Source: Trichobilharzia regenti
Lineage: Eukaryota; Platyhelminthes; Trematoda; Strigeidida; Schistosomatidae
Direction of reading: 5' to 3'
NCBI GenBank assembly: GCA_944472135.2
Contig: OX235267.1
Location: 20,443,452 to 20,507,451, forward strand
Length of the DNA stretch: 64,000 bases
In this document: piece by piece, positions 36,505-48,337 of the stretch
How the letters are laid out: every line of letters starts with the position of its first letter
Position numbering within the stretch: the first letter of the stretch is position 1
The notes under the pieces: model-generated
Told to the model about the DNA's origin: nothing
The model's database searches: none
The model's input: the letters and a program-made list of their open reading frames with translations, nothing else
Program-made: the position numbers and the translations under genes

Positions 36505-37214
36505 ACTCGAATCAACGAAACCGCGCAAATGCCGTCAAGGTTGGGCCAGAGGCGCCACGACAAATAGGGGATATGCCTTATCAACGCCCGTTTTGTTTTC
36601 AACCCGTGGTTGTAGGCATACGGTAACCAACCAATATTGAGGTAAGTTTAACGTTTGCATGACATTGAAGTCTGTTTTAGAAAAGTAAAAGTGCTAAAGT
36701 GAATCATTGAAGTGTAATGAAATAAGTAAGTGCAAGCATCATTAGTAGATGCATTTATAAAGGAAATACAATGGGAAACTATATAATGCCTAGGCTGACA
36801 ACGTTCATTTGCAATGTATAATGCTACCCATATATGTCTTACTATCACGATTTCCACTCTTGGTTTAAATACATTTGTCCTCATGCCGGCTGTTTTTATT
36901 TAATATCTTTTTGTGCATTTGGTGCACAACCGTACCCTATGGAGAATAAGAATAGAATGAGTCTAATCGAATTCATATAGAGCTATGAATTGTTAAGTTT
37001 AATGCAACATAATGAGGATCAAGTAAAGACGTTATTAGAAAATAAATGAGATGAGACATTGTGAAGCGGTATTCAAAGATCCGACAGTGGACAGCAATTT
37101 GATTTATAAGATGCCCCATAAATCTGTGTGGAGCCCACGTGGTCGGCTGGCAGGACTTGGTGTACTAAATTATCTTCACAGTCTTACATATAGTAAACAT
37201 TTGACGTTCCAAAG
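36505..37214. other. No feature recognised
   Basis: AT-rich; no coding block or repeat identified. Confidence 0.4.
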
Positions 37215-37324
37215 TAACGATGAAACGATGACTGCCGTATTGGTGACTCCCATGAAAAATATGGAGGAGTCGGTTTTGAGCAAACAACCATGAACTGATC
37301 ATTCAATCTTTAACCACATTGAAA
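37215..37324 (-). mobile_element. LTR-like repeat fragment, copy 5
   Basis: About 110 bp matching the 5' third of the LTR on the minus strand ('gagcaaacaaccatgaactgatc' region, ending CATTGAAA where others have CATTGACA). The most diverged copy in the window. Confidence 0.6.
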
Positions 37325-39340
37325 AACCCAGTGTTCTTTCGAGGAGACAGGAAACAAGAAATCCGAGTATTGTTAAAGGTATTGGGAGCAATATCTGACA
37401 ATCACATGAAAAAACGTCTTGGATATATTGACTACAGCACAGCTTCAGAAGAGGCAGATCCTGACAAACGATCCACTGTGAGCGTGGAACACGTGGACGA
37501 CAAGTCTAAGCATAAGTATCCAGCCAATATGATCTCTCATGGCTTCGTAAAGGAATTCAACACTGTTCAACATGCTTTCCATTCGCTAAAAGTGGATGAG
37601 CATTGTTAGTAGGTACGAAGAAGGGTACTGTAAATTATTTTGCTCCTAAGACAAGTTTAAAACCAAAAGGAACATATCAGATAAAGCGGTAATGATGGCC
37701 TCATCAACAGCCAAAAAGAGGTATGATAAAATGGATAGCATGGCACACATCAAATCGTACCGCATATACATCTTCAAGAAGTAGGGGCCATGACGGAGTT
37801 TGAAAGTATGGGACAACAGTCTAGGTAAAACTTTACAGGAATGTCCCAGTCAACGCAGAGAACTTGTGCTGGTTTACGATTCCTAGGACAGGTACCGGCC
37901 GGTGAGTGTTTTTAATGGATGGCCTGTGTGGGGACTTTAGAGCAGTTAATAGGCATTCAAGGCTTCCAGCGGTGCACACGAAAAACAGTTGAAAAACCAG
38001 GATGTAGGCGATACTCATGCACACAGCACAATCTAAAATCTCGGGGACTTACCTTCTTTAAGTAACTTTTGTGTGTTTCTGAAGAAGTTACTAGATTTAC
38101 CAGAAAAATTCTTGAAATGCTATGAAATCAGGCCAATAATTCTCAAAGACAAGGAAGAAACGCAAGTGAAGTATGAATCTGTTATGCTTGTATGTATTTT
38201 TGGAAACAAAAAGAAATCGTAAGGTAATCAGAAACCTCTGAAGGGCAAGTGTTGTTAATACCCAATGTACTAGATGCAAATAGGTGAACTAGGATTGCCT
38301 GTAGTGAAGCCAAGGTTGACAGCCATTCAATATGCCACAAACCTATTTAGAAAGCGGATAAAATGCGATTATCTTGTGAGTGTACGAACTATCCCAGTTA
38401 AAGGCAAGACTTCAATTAGCAAGAACAAGGTTTTGGGTTGTCGTCTACAATCGGTGCTTTTTACGAAGTTACAATAAGCTGAGACGCTGACTGTGACTTG
38501 GGGTGAAAACATTGGCTAAAAACAAATTCTTTGTTTCAGTTCAAATAATGAAATTTTTATTTTTCGGATGTTTTTAATTTCTTTTGGCTCTAAGTACGGA
38601 TGTCCATGATTTTAAGGAAACATTAAATAAATTTTCCTTAAACCAATGGCCATCTGTTTCTTGGCGAAACATCTCTTGATATGATTAGAAGAATGTGGCT
38701 GAGAGTCGTGGCCTTTGTGTTTCGGATGAATATCGTTCGTCTAACTGTTATAACACTATGTATATAGCTTTTTCCTCATAGTGCATTGCAACATCTAAGA
38801 ATAATAAGAACATAGTCTTTGGTAACTATATGCTTACCTTTTAAGTGTCTGCAAGTAATTTGTCATTCGAGGTGACAGGGTAAATACCTCTAAACACTTT
38901 CGCAGAGACTAGGGTATATTAACTTTTCGACTAGGAGGCGATTTTTTATAATTCAAAGATAACGTTAAGTCGCTCACTAAGGTAGTGGCTACAGGAGATT
39001 ACCGTCGACAGATATTGTCTCAAGGTAACTACATGGCTCTAAGTAATGTGTCATGGAACTAACCAGCGTACGTTGACTGCGTCTTAATGTATTCAACGTT
39101 GTATGGCTGATCAAGTCGTAGTTCCTATATACTGGTTAGTCTTATATATAACGAATGTACTATACAGGCGTTTACTATGATTTGCACACCTAGCTCATAA
39201 ACATTATGCCCGCATGTTGTATACACTTACGGCTGATGGGCTGTGCGATGACCTCTCTTAAGCATGCTGCTTTAATGATGGAAGCAAGAAGAACAGTCAA
39301 TCAGGATAGCATCACGTGATTCAGCGGCATATTGGAAATA
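37325..39340. other. No gene recognised
   Basis: A 96-codon plus-strand stretch (37319-37609) and several short frames are present without any family motif. Could be internal remnants of the LTR element next to it; I have no direct support. Confidence 0.35.
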
Positions 39341-39486
39341 AAAAAAGCACTCTGTATCGCGGTACGTTCAACGTTTGCGTTACATTTTTACGTGATTCGT
39401 TACATAAAATTTATCTTGTTGTAGTACTTGCACAAGTACTATACTACCTCCATACTTGTAACCACTAACTTCCATTTCTAATAGTT

Positions 39487-41028
39487 ATGGTTAGTCAAAG
39501 TAAAAAGCAACGAACCCACTCCCCTGTAAAACTGGTGTCTAATTTAACGTCCTTGATTGCTACATCAAGCAACACACCCCCTACAAACGGCTATAATGAG
39601 TCACATAACTCACTTGTATGCCGTAAGCGTCGAGCTGTAACTGAGGATAAAACTGTACTGACAGCTAGTATTAGCACTACTCCTAAAAATTCAGTACCCT
39701 CTGCTCATACAGAACCCCTCCCTTCACCTTATGTGCTTATCGAAAAACTCCAGCCATCAAGCTCTTCTTCAGTACTATCTTCAGAAATAGAACTTCTAAA
39801 GTTGTCTATAGGAGAACTTAAGGCTGAGTTAAGGGAAATAAAAAACAGCAAGTCAGTAAATGCTGGAAACATCGAAACCGATGCCGAGATATCCAAATTA
39901 TCAGATCAGATCAGCGATATCAGATCGCAGGTCTGTGAATTGACACCTCTAACTATCCTCATGAAAACTGTAAACCTTAACAAGCTTGACACAGAATCGG
40001 TAACTAAGGTAGATAACCTCATTAATTTTGTTACCACAGAAGTAACAAAACGACTCGACGCAAAACTGAGTGCTATTGTCTACAACGTTCCGGACAATGA
40101 GGCACTAAAAAAGGTACAGCGCATCTTACTTAGTGAAGCGAAAATGCCTAACTCCAAGACTAAGTGCTATAGGCTGAAGAAGAGTCAACATGAGAAGTGT
40201 TGTCCTATTCGTTTTCAGTTCGAAACACCGGCAGAGACCAGAAAATTCATCCACTCCCAACACACCCTATCGCAAGCCAGAAACTACAAACATATAAAGG
40301 TCGGGGTGGACAAAACAGTCATAGAAAGGCGCGCATACAACTATCTTGCTAAGACTAATTGTGAAATAGGTAATAGGACTTTGCAAGCAGCCATTATTCC
40401 CAACCCTGTGAAAGATACAGTAGACCCCACCGCATCACCCCTCTCAAAACACACAGAAATATCCCATCAGAGTGCAACACCAGCCGAAAGGCCACTAGAC
40501 TGTAACCAAATAAATAACAAAACCATACCACCTATCACCGCAGAATCTAAAATGCCATTAAATAACCCCAGAAAAAAAGCCAAAACCCCCCGAAATTCCA
40601 CTTTGTCTTCTCCTAGCCATAACTTCATTGCTAAAGGTAAGGAAAATATGCCCCTAAACCATACAAACAAAAACAGTGGCAGCTTAAATAAACCCACACT
40701 TCCCACGGTCAATAGTACTAGCACCCACAACGTGCTAAATCGCACCATGGCACACACTGATATCCAATGTCACAACAATGTCACCCTCAATAGTACAAGT
40801 GGTAATAGTCAGAACTCGGCTATCAACAACTTAGGGTCTTCAGAGTATGGCACACAAACAAATTTTGACCGGATATATGGTACAAGTCTGCTGGGAACTA
40901 ACCCACAATGCAGTACACATGAAACCCACACAAGGACACAACTAGCATCAAACAATAGGTGGAATAATAAGCCATGGTCATCAAAGGATCCAATCATTTT
41001 TTATCCCCCGCGTCCCTGTCAGCGTTGA
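39487..41028 (+). CDS. Family B ORF1 protein (513 aa)
   Basis: Predicted nucleic-acid-binding ORF1 protein of a CR1-like retrotransposon, thought to coat element RNA. Starts at ATG 39487, close after the leader, and ends TGA at 41028. Visible parts: a basic start (SKKQRTHSP); a probable coiled coil at residues ~98-150 (IELLKLSIGELKAELREIKN and following heptads); an RRM-like region at ~195-285 (LSAIVYNVPDNEALKKVQRI, then CPIRFQFETPAETRKF); and a long polar Asn/Ser/Thr-rich, low-complexity tail. Unlike the family C ORF1 it has no PHD finger. Domain calls are by eye. Its last 83 nt overlap the open ORF2 frame. Confidence 0.85.
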   Translation: MVSQSKKQRTHSPVKLVSNLTSLIATSSNTPPTNGYNESHNSLVCRKRRAVTEDKTVLTASISTTPKNSVPSAHTEPLPSPYVLIEKLQPSSSSSVLSSEIELLKLSIGELKAELREIKNSKSVNAGNIETDAEISKLSDQISDIRSQVCELTPLTILMKTVNLNKLDTESVTKVDNLINFVTTEVTKRLDAKLSAIVYNVPDNEALKKVQRILLSEAKMPNSKTKCYRLKKSQHEKCCPIRFQFETPAETRKFIHSQHTLSQARNYKHIKVGVDKTVIERRAYNYLAKTNCEIGNRTLQAAIIPNPVKDTVDPTASPLSKHTEISHQSATPAERPLDCNQINNKTIPPITAESKMPLNNPRKKAKTPRNSTLSSPSHNFIAKGKENMPLNHTNKNSGSLNKPTLPTVNSTSTHNVLNRTMAHTDIQCHNNVTLNSTSGNSQNSAINNLGSSEYGTQTNFDRIYGTSLLGTNPQCSTHETHTRTQLASNNRWNNKPWSSKDPIIFYPPRPCQR

Positions 41029-44000
41029 AAAAACAGCTGGTAGGGATGTTAACACTCCTAAACCACTAGAGCTGGCTCCCTCCTTGCATGAAAACAGGAA
41101 CGGTCTAGTGCACCCGTATCCATTAGGCACACTTGACACCTGCACAAATATAGGTCAAATAAAGAACCCTACCCACTTCTGTAACCTGACTAAAAATAAA
41201 AATTCCTCGGTCTATAGCAAATCCAGTACTCCAAATCTTAATTCTTCACCGAAAACAGCACACACCAACTCGGTAGACATAGGTGAGCATGATGCTGAAA
41301 CTCCTCTTAACATAGGATCATCATGTCAAGCAGAACTACTGGGTGCTGAACCATATTCGGGGCTGACTAACGAACTTAAATACTTCAAATGCTACTTCAA
41401 CTCTCATCTTTACCTAATCCTCATAAATGCTAGATCTGTTCTAAATAAATTGCCGATGCTCAGAGCACTCACAGTAATATACAAACCCCCTGTAATTGTC
41501 ATCACTGAATCTTGGTGTCATTCGAACATCTTGGATGAAGAAATAAGCTTAGATAACTACACACACTTTCGGTGTGACAGGGAAGGTGGTAAGGGAGGGG
41601 GTTGTCTCATGTACTTTCTGAATGCACTTACTGTATCACAGCTAGAAAGTAGTACACTTAACATGCCTGAGACTCTATGGGTTAATGTACACCTAAATAA
41701 CGTAACAGCATTAATTGGATGCACCTACAGAGCACCTGGCACCTTTAGTAATTACGAGACCCAACTTATTAATACTCTGGAGCAATTATCCGACTTACAA
41801 TACGACCATAAGATCCTATGTGGGGACTTTAACTTACCTGAAATCAACTGGGATATACCCACAGGCCCAACTAAATTTGATAAGTTCTTAGACACACTGG
41901 ATATACTTGGCTGGAAACAAACTGTCACTACTCCCACAAGAGGTAATAACGTACTAGACTTAATCTTCTGCCACAATATAAGCCCCCTTTCAACGCTAGT
42001 AGGTTCTGAGTTTCCAGGGAGCGACCACAAAACAGTGGTATGTGCACTGCCACTTCCGCTGAGTAGCAATGCATCTCATACCTCCACTTCACAACAAGTA
42101 ATATATAGGAACTATAGTAAGGCAAACTGGGCCTTGGTAGAATCAATGCTAAGATCCTCCAAATGGGATGAATACTTCACTACTGATGACCTATCGAGAG
42201 CCCTAACCATCTTCTACCATAACACTAACACATGCTTAGATGCTGTCATTCCACTCCAAACACTAAAGGTTTCCCCACACAGAAAGTCATTCATAAAACC
42301 AAAGGATCGTACGAAACTGAAGAGACTCTCAACAAGTTACTTCAAACACCACGACTTTGGCACTCTAGGTCTAATACTTAACACCCTTAGCTCCATCTCA
42401 CAAGCTCGAGATCACCGTATGAGAAAGGAAGAACGCATCGCAGTAGCCAGTCCTGCTAGAGTGTATGCACTCACAGAAATCTTAAGGAAGCGAATGAATC
42501 GCAAAAATCACAGCATTTCTCTCCTCATAGACAAAGGTAGGCTATGCACTAACTCTACAGACATATGTGAACTATTCAACAAAACGTTTGCAGGTAACTA
42601 CATTAAGCCCTCAGTCCAGCTACTCGATATACACCCTATTACTAATATGACACAAACTCCATCTCCACTCACACCAAATAAAATCAGCACTGTTCAATTC
42701 ACTTACGCTAATATTAACCAAACTATAAGAACCCTCAAAAGTTCAAAAGGTTTCGGTACCGACGGTATATCATCTTACTTCTATAAATATGGTGGCCCTG
42801 ACATTCCTCTACTGCTTCTTAAAATATTCACAATGTCCCTAGAAACCCAAACTTACCCTGACATATGGAAGACAACATTCATTATGCCTAAACACAAATC
42901 TGGCTCGAAAACTGAAGTCAGTAACTACCGGCCGATCAATATCACACCTATAGCATCTAGAATCATGGAGAGACTGGTCAAAGATAACCTAATCAAACAT
43001 ATGCTTAGCTGGAATATTATAAGTCCAAACCAACATGGATTCCTGAAATCCAGATCATGCTTAACATGTCACCTAGACTTCTTCAATTTTGTAACCAGCA
43101 GTCGTGACAGACGGCAACTAGTACTTGTCATCTACTTTGACATTTCTAAGGCATTTGACCGTGTTGACCATATACTGCTAACAAATAAGCTGAACTCCTT
43201 AGGAATACGTGACCCATTATTAGGATGGCTTAAATCATTCCTTAACAACAGGTCCCAAATAGTTAAACTCGGGTCTGCAACCTCCAAACCTAGCCCTATC
43301 ACTTCTGGTGTAGTACAAGGTAGTGTCATTGGACCCCTACTATTTACACTATACATCAATGACATATGCGCTTGCTTCACGCACGGGAAACCATTCATCT
43401 TTGCAGATGACCTAAAAGTAGCTTATACATTCCAAAGTGATGACTTAGGGAACTTCGAGAATGTAGTGCAGAAGGAATTAGATAAAATGACTGCTTGGTC
43501 GTCCCTATGGAACCTCCAATTCAATCTGAAAAAATGTGGCTGGATCTGCTTCGGTGCACCCTCAATTGACCTGAAATTAACGCTTCAATCCGCTAACCTA
43601 ACCAGACTCCGAAGTGTCGTTGACCTAGGCCTGAGGTACTCTAGTGACTTGACATTCTCTGAGCAAGTAGCATCACAGACTAGAAAATCGAGGATGCTCT
43701 TAGGATGCATACTCAGGAACTTCCACGACAATGAAGCCAAGCTAATTCTGTACAAAACATGTGTCAGACCACTACTAGAATACTGTCCATTTATTATAAG
43801 CAGCACTCGCACACGTGATAAGCTAAGGATGGAAAGTATCCAACGATATTTTACCTCAAAACTACTTGGCTATGATTGTAAGAAAGACTACATCTCACGG
43901 TGCATGATCCTAAAACTTGACCCACTTTGGACAAGGCGACTTATTATAAACCTAATATTCTTCTTTAAGGTCCTTCACAAAATATCATTCTCAGGTAACA

Positions 44001-44269
44001 GGGACATACAATTCGCACAGGAAGGTTCTTACGATCTGCGTAACCAAACTTCCACAGTGACAACTCATTCTTTTAAGTCAACACTCCGTGAAAACTTCTT
44101 CACAGTCATGTATTCTAAAATATGGAATAGCCTACCCCTAGATGTCAGAACTTGCTCTTCGGTTACAAGTTTCAAACGCTCTCTGCATAGACTGTTTCAC
44201 TCTACTGATTATATTAATAAACTATTTACTCCTAGAACGAATCAACCACTAATCTACTACAGCACCTAA
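40946..44269 (+). CDS. Family B ORF2: AP-endonuclease and reverse transcriptase
   Basis: Intact ORF2 polyprotein. Counting from the TTG at 41084 as residue 1, the AP-like endonuclease starts near 107 (LILINARSVLNK) and shows ITESW (~141), CTYRAPG, LCGDFNLPEINW (~246) and GSDHKT (~312). The RT shows SNYRPINITP (~612), VIYFDISKAFDRVDH (~683), GVVQGSVIGPLLF (~742) and the catalytic FADD (~773). The C-terminus has CVRPLLEYCPF and IWNSLPLDVR. All expected catalytic residues are present. The frame is open from 40946 but has no ATG until after the first endonuclease motif, so translation probably depends on ORF1 (frameshift or reinitiation). Confidence 0.92.
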   Translation, partial: HQTIGGIISHGHQRIQSFFIPRVPVSVEKTAGRDVNTPKPLELAPSLHENRNGLVHPYPLGTLDTCTNIGQIKNPTHFCNLTKNKNSSVYSKSSTPNLNSSPKTAHTNSVDIGEHDAETPLNIGSSCQAELLGAEPYSGLTNELKYFKCYFNSHLYLILINARSVLNKLPMLRALTVIYKPPVIVITESWCHSNILDEEISLDNYTHFRCDREGGKGGGCLMYFLNALTVSQLESSTLNMPETLWVNVHLNNVTALIGCTYRAPGTFSNYETQLINTLEQLSDLQYDHKILCGDFNLPEINWDIPTGPTKFDKFLDTLDILGWKQTVTTPTRGNNVLDLIFCHNISPLSTLVGSEFPGSDHKTVVCALPLPLSSNASHTSTSQQVIYRNYSKANWALVESMLRSSKWDEYFTTDDLSRALTIFYHNTNTCLDAVIPLQTLKVSPHRKSFIKPKDRTKLKRLSTSYFKHHDFGTLGLILNTLSSISQARDHRMRKEERIAVASPARVYALTEILRKRMNRKNHSISLLIDKGRLCTNSTDICELFNKTFAGNYIKPSVQLLDIHPITNMTQTPSPLTPNKISTVQFTYANINQTIRTLKSSKGFGTDGISSYFYKYGGPDIPLLLLKIFTMSLETQTYPDIWKTTFIMPKHKSGSKTEVSNYRPINITPIASRIMERLVKDNLIKHMLSWNIISPNQHGFLKSRSCLTCHLDFFNFVTSSRDRRQLVLVIYFDISKAFDRVDHILLTNKLNSLGIRDPLLGWLKSFLNNRSQIVKLGSATSKPSPITSGVVQGSVIGPLLFTLYINDICACFTHGKPFIFADDLKVAYTFQSDDLGNFENVVQKELDKMTAWSSLWNLQFNLKKCGWICFGAPSIDLKLTLQSANLTRLRSVVDLGLRYSSDLTFSEQVASQTRKSRMLLGCILRNFHDNEAKLILYKTCVRPLLEYCPFIISSTRTRDKLRMESIQRYFTSKLLGYDCKKDYISRCMILKLDPLWTRRLIINLIFFFKVLHKISFSGNRDIQFAQEGSYDLRNQTSTVTTHSFKSTLRENFFTVMYSKIWNSLPLDVRTCSSVTSFKRSLHRLFHSTDYINKLFTPRTNQPLIYYST

Positions 44270-45412
44270 AAGACGCACTTCAACACCCTTAGCAATCTAT
44301 AAACTATAAATAAACTAGCAGCATGGATGCATAAAGACTTAGTACGGAACATACAGGAATAGTTTACCCTTAGAAATAGGACGTGTCACTTTATTGTAAC
44401 CTTCAAACGCTTGCTATATAAACTGTTTTATCCCAAAGTCTATCCCTACCAGAACTCATTACTTACTTCTAAAACGCATCAGTCATTAGAACACTAAAAC
44501 GCTCAGACTCATTAATACACATCATGACACTAAATAGACTCTAAGACTTCGCATAAATACGTGAAAAGAACTATAACTAAAAATAATTTCTTAATAATTT
44601 ATTATACAATTGACATAAACAATTATATATATACATTAATGTCCTTTTAATGTTCACATACTTTCTCTTTTTGGTACTCTGATACTCCTATTCATCTTCT
44701 GGTCGAGGTCGAACAACCCTGCATCTAAACTGAAATGAGGATTAATTCCAAACCATCTACCTCATAACCACCCAAATTCCATGAACGATCCAATTCTACC
44801 ATTTGAAGACGCTGGCGAACATGCTGTAAATGAGTATTCATGATCTGAAATGAAGAAGCAACTGGTTTTCAAACAGTTTTCAACATTTTTCTGAACTTAC
44901 GAATGCAGTCCGCCATGCAGACACAAATGGAGCAAATGGAGAATTCTGGAACCGACCTCAGCACCATTTGATGCAGTAAAACAACTTCACATGACCTCAT
45001 CTAGTTTTCGCATCCACGATCAAATTTCTTTCCTGTTATAAAACTACGATAAGACTACTGAAAAAATGGAATAAATATATCACTGATCTCAACATAATAC
45101 ATCAATAAACTTTGAGCCGAGGGTGCTGTTCACAACAAAGTTATGTAAGAGGATTGACTTCAAGCTTTTTTTCCCAGATATCCGTATTACATTCATCTGA
45201 TGTCTGGGTTTTTTTTAATGCGAAGACAATATCTCTATATCTCTTTATGTGCTACACAAACAGACTTTATAGCAGACTGTTCCGTCTGACTCTAATGTCA
45301 GAAAGAACAACCAAACTGTAAATTCATCATACATCAATTTGTGTAATTTATATAATAACTTATCCATGCCTGTACAATTGGTATGTTCCTGCATAAACAG
45401 GAAGAAATATAT
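44270..45412 (+). other. Family B 3' UTR with a decayed partial repeat of the ORF2 end
   Basis: At 44340-44500 it repeats, in degraded form, the last part of ORF2 (compare 44110-44255: 'ttcaaacgctctctgcatagactgttt' region), about 235 bp downstream. Then AT-rich sequence (44580-44650) and blocks shared with the copy ending at 26979. Confidence 0.7.
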
Positions 45413-45541
45413 TATTATTATTAAATAAAAATTGTTTTTTATTCCATTGTCAGGTAAATAGTCTGTTCGATAATCTCACTGCATATTACCAGATTAATGA
45501 ATTAGCTATCAAACCAAAGTTACTATATTTATTTGTATTAC

Positions 45542-45876
45542 TCTCAATGTAGTTGAAGGTTGAACGATCAATTCATGGTTGTTTGCTCAAACCCAACTCC
45601 TCCATGTTTTTCGCGGTAGTCATCTACCCAGCAGTCATCGCCTCATCGTTCGCTGTTCAGTGGAAGAAAGAAAACTATCAGAAGTATTATCGTGATTTAT
45701 TGTTACAACATTTAATTTTAGACCTTGTGTGTAATAACCTTATTGTTGGTTGAACCAATATGTGTTCTGTTTCTCGCGTTTGTTATTACAAACTATTCCT
45801 GAAAGTCCTCCAGGGACAGCGTGAGGTTCGGCGTAGTAAGATCTGGACATTGACACTTTATGAGAGTTGGCTGTCA
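45542..45876 (+). mobile_element. Solo LTR-like repeat, copy 3
   Basis: 335 bp, starting TCTCAATGTAG and ending GGCTGTCA; more diverged than copies 1 and 2. It lies about 115 bp 3' of the family B tail. Confidence 0.62.
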
Positions 45877-47384
45877 TATACAGACTTGGCGTTTGGCAGT
45901 TTGCAGACTTGTAACTGGCTAGGTAAGGTGACTTTAGCATATCGAACAGCACAGAATTATTATTCAACTAGCTAAATCATACGTAGTTTCTATATAGAAA
46001 CAGACACGAAATCCAATGAGTGACTTAAGTATCAGTCCCATAATACTATGGTAAGTCACCATTCCACTAACTAAGCTTAACATGCATAAGTCGGAATTCA
46101 CGTATCACAAAAGCGAAGCATTGAAGAAGTCCGAGAGAAGTAAAAATTAAAAAGATGTTACACATTTCATTAATTTACAGACGACAATTCTGATGAAGGG
46201 TATTAGCGTTAGTTCGGTCGACCAACATTTCCGCTGATTTCACATTCGACAGCCCCCGTATACCTAAAAAATAAAGCACTTGTTAGGACTAGCACAATAT
46301 GAAGCTATAAAAGATAATTCTGCATATCAGTATACAAAGTAAAATTCGCATGTAAATAAAGCTATCTGTAGTCCACAGCTGGTCTTTACATTGACTCTGT
46401 ATGCATAAATAGACCCCATATGTTTCCGGGAATTAGAGGATTATACTCAAATTTCAAGACAATCTCTGAAACATCCATACTGTTGAGGCGTCATTTTCTC
46501 ATCAAGATTACTTGCAGACCAACTTCACAATAAATAAGTCTACATCAAAGGAGGTATTGCACATGTGTAACTTAGAAATCAATCTAAAATCCCAGCAATT
46601 TGTGGTGAACATAGTCTTGTGAACATTACGGAATTTACATTCTCATATTTAGGAAACGGTAGCTATCAAATAACAGCTGAACATGATTCGACCCTAAACA
46701 TTTATGAACAGTGTTAACAGCATAGAGAAACACTCAAAATATTGTAAGATACACGGACCTGTTGTGTTTATGAGGATGACAATGTTGTACAATGTAACCT
46801 GAACATTCAATCGTGATACCATATCTATACTGTTTCACGTAAATGGAAATTTCAGGGTAAATTCATCTTTACTATTGGTGATGAAAATTATTGCAGCCTT
46901 AGGCAAATAATGCCCGTGGAAATGGTATAACAGACAGTAGATTGATAATAATATATCTGACTAGATTCAGTTCTCATAATGAACACAATTCATCCGTATA
47001 ATAATACTATAACTGAACTAATGAAACAGGTGAAACAGCGAGGAAAATTAAACGAGTGATTGCCTTCTCCACTACACTGCACTTGCGACAATCGTGAGAA
47101 TCGCCTACATTTCTTAGCCTAACAGTGAGCTAAACCGACAGTGGCACAATATTAATAAAGTTGAGGTATTTTCTATACGATGAATCCACATAACCCATAT
47201 TACAGTGCACCAATCAGTGAAACTACATATTAAATCCACTCAGAAATAACATTTCAACTTAAAATAATTCCTGCCCAAACACGCATACGTGAAAGAAAAG
47301 TCTGTGTCATTATATTTGTTCTCATAGAAGGTTCTGTTTGAATTTGCATTTTATTTCCAGGTACTCATGGCGTCTGTCAGCCAC
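45877..47384. other. No feature recognised
   Basis: AT-rich; no coding block or named repeat found. Confidence 0.4.
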
Positions 47385-48337
47385 GTCTCGTAAACCGTTA
47401 ATAACCAGCTCTTGCTACTCTGGGTCTTACGCTGTTCCTCGAAGCTTCCCAGAACGGACGCAAAAACCATAACACAGATTGGCGACTCGGGAATTATTTA
47501 TTCTAACACCAACATATGGCTAACTTTACAACTAAGGTTTCTGACGGTCTTGTGCGTGCTTTTTGAACAGCGATCGATGAGACGATGACTGGTGTATTGT
47601 TGCCTCCGCGAAAATTGGGGAAGTTGGGTTTGAGCAAACAACCATGAATTGATCGTTCAATCTTCAACTACATTGACACTCCCCGGCAAAAAAGGGATCC
47701 ATCCCTTTTTTCCATCACGACCAATACAGGTTGACTTGGATGCCATTGCGAGAACCTGGGTCACACGGACAGAGCTAAAATGGAAAACAAACAGAAAAGC
47801 CAACACACCACAAGCATACCCACAGCACAATCTCACACATCGATGACGACCTGCGCCCTCCAGTTAAAGGTATCCTCTTGACACATCCTCTTGCAACACA
47901 ATCGCCACTTGCTAGAATTATTCTTGCAGAATCCAACGTGACCACAGCACCACCTCACGATACTCTACGCACATCCTCTTATCTACTCACTACCAATTAC
48001 CACTGAAATCACTTGTCACTCATTCTGCCTCAATTCCAGTAACGGTGACGTATGCGAGCCTCAGTCGTTTACATTCTTTCTCCCCGGCGTATGGGACCAC
48101 AGCTAACAATTATCTCCGTATGCATTTCATTCTCAGCAATAGCCTCCCAGGCGTATACGACCCATCTGCTGTCTTTAACATCAATCAATTCATTCACGGA
48201 TGTAGAAGACTCGAAACAACTTCAGAAGTAATCACGACGAAAATTTTAACAAAATTATGCATAACAACAAGACAAGAAAACAACAAATAAGCGAAGCGAA
48301 TCCGAAAACACCAATCGATATGACACACCACACATAT
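47385..48337 (-). mobile_element. LTR-like repeat copy 4 with adjoining internal sequence
   Basis: Minus-strand counterpart of 23914-24921. The LTR is 47385-47678 (294 bp, missing about 60 bp compared with copy 2). The internal part follows to about 48337, with small indels such as loss of 'aggct' near 48150. The pair forms a ~1 kb inverted repeat separated by about 22.5 kb. Confidence 0.75.

Larger units (their letters stand above)
39350..45424 (+). mobile_element. CR1-like non-LTR retrotransposon, family B, both ORFs intact
   Basis: Carries a 5' leader, ORF1 (39487-41028), ORF2 (to 44269), a 1.15 kb 3' UTR and a short (TTA)n tail at 45413-45424. The exact 5' end is not visible. The 3' UTR shares blocks with the truncated copy at 25.1-27.0 kb. 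Open ORFs over 4.7 kb indicate a young, possibly mobile copy. Confidence 0.88.

Noticed and set aside
37319..37609. 96-codon plus-strand open stretch, considered as a small gene
   Set aside because: No recognisable motif, no splice or start context, and adjoining sequence is an LTR fragment; length is within chance for this composition.
41028..41034. A AAA AAC heptamer after the family B ORF1 stop, considered as a second -1 frameshift site
   Set aside because: It lies after the ORF1 stop, and a -1 shift there gives a frame that stops soon and is not the ORF2 frame.
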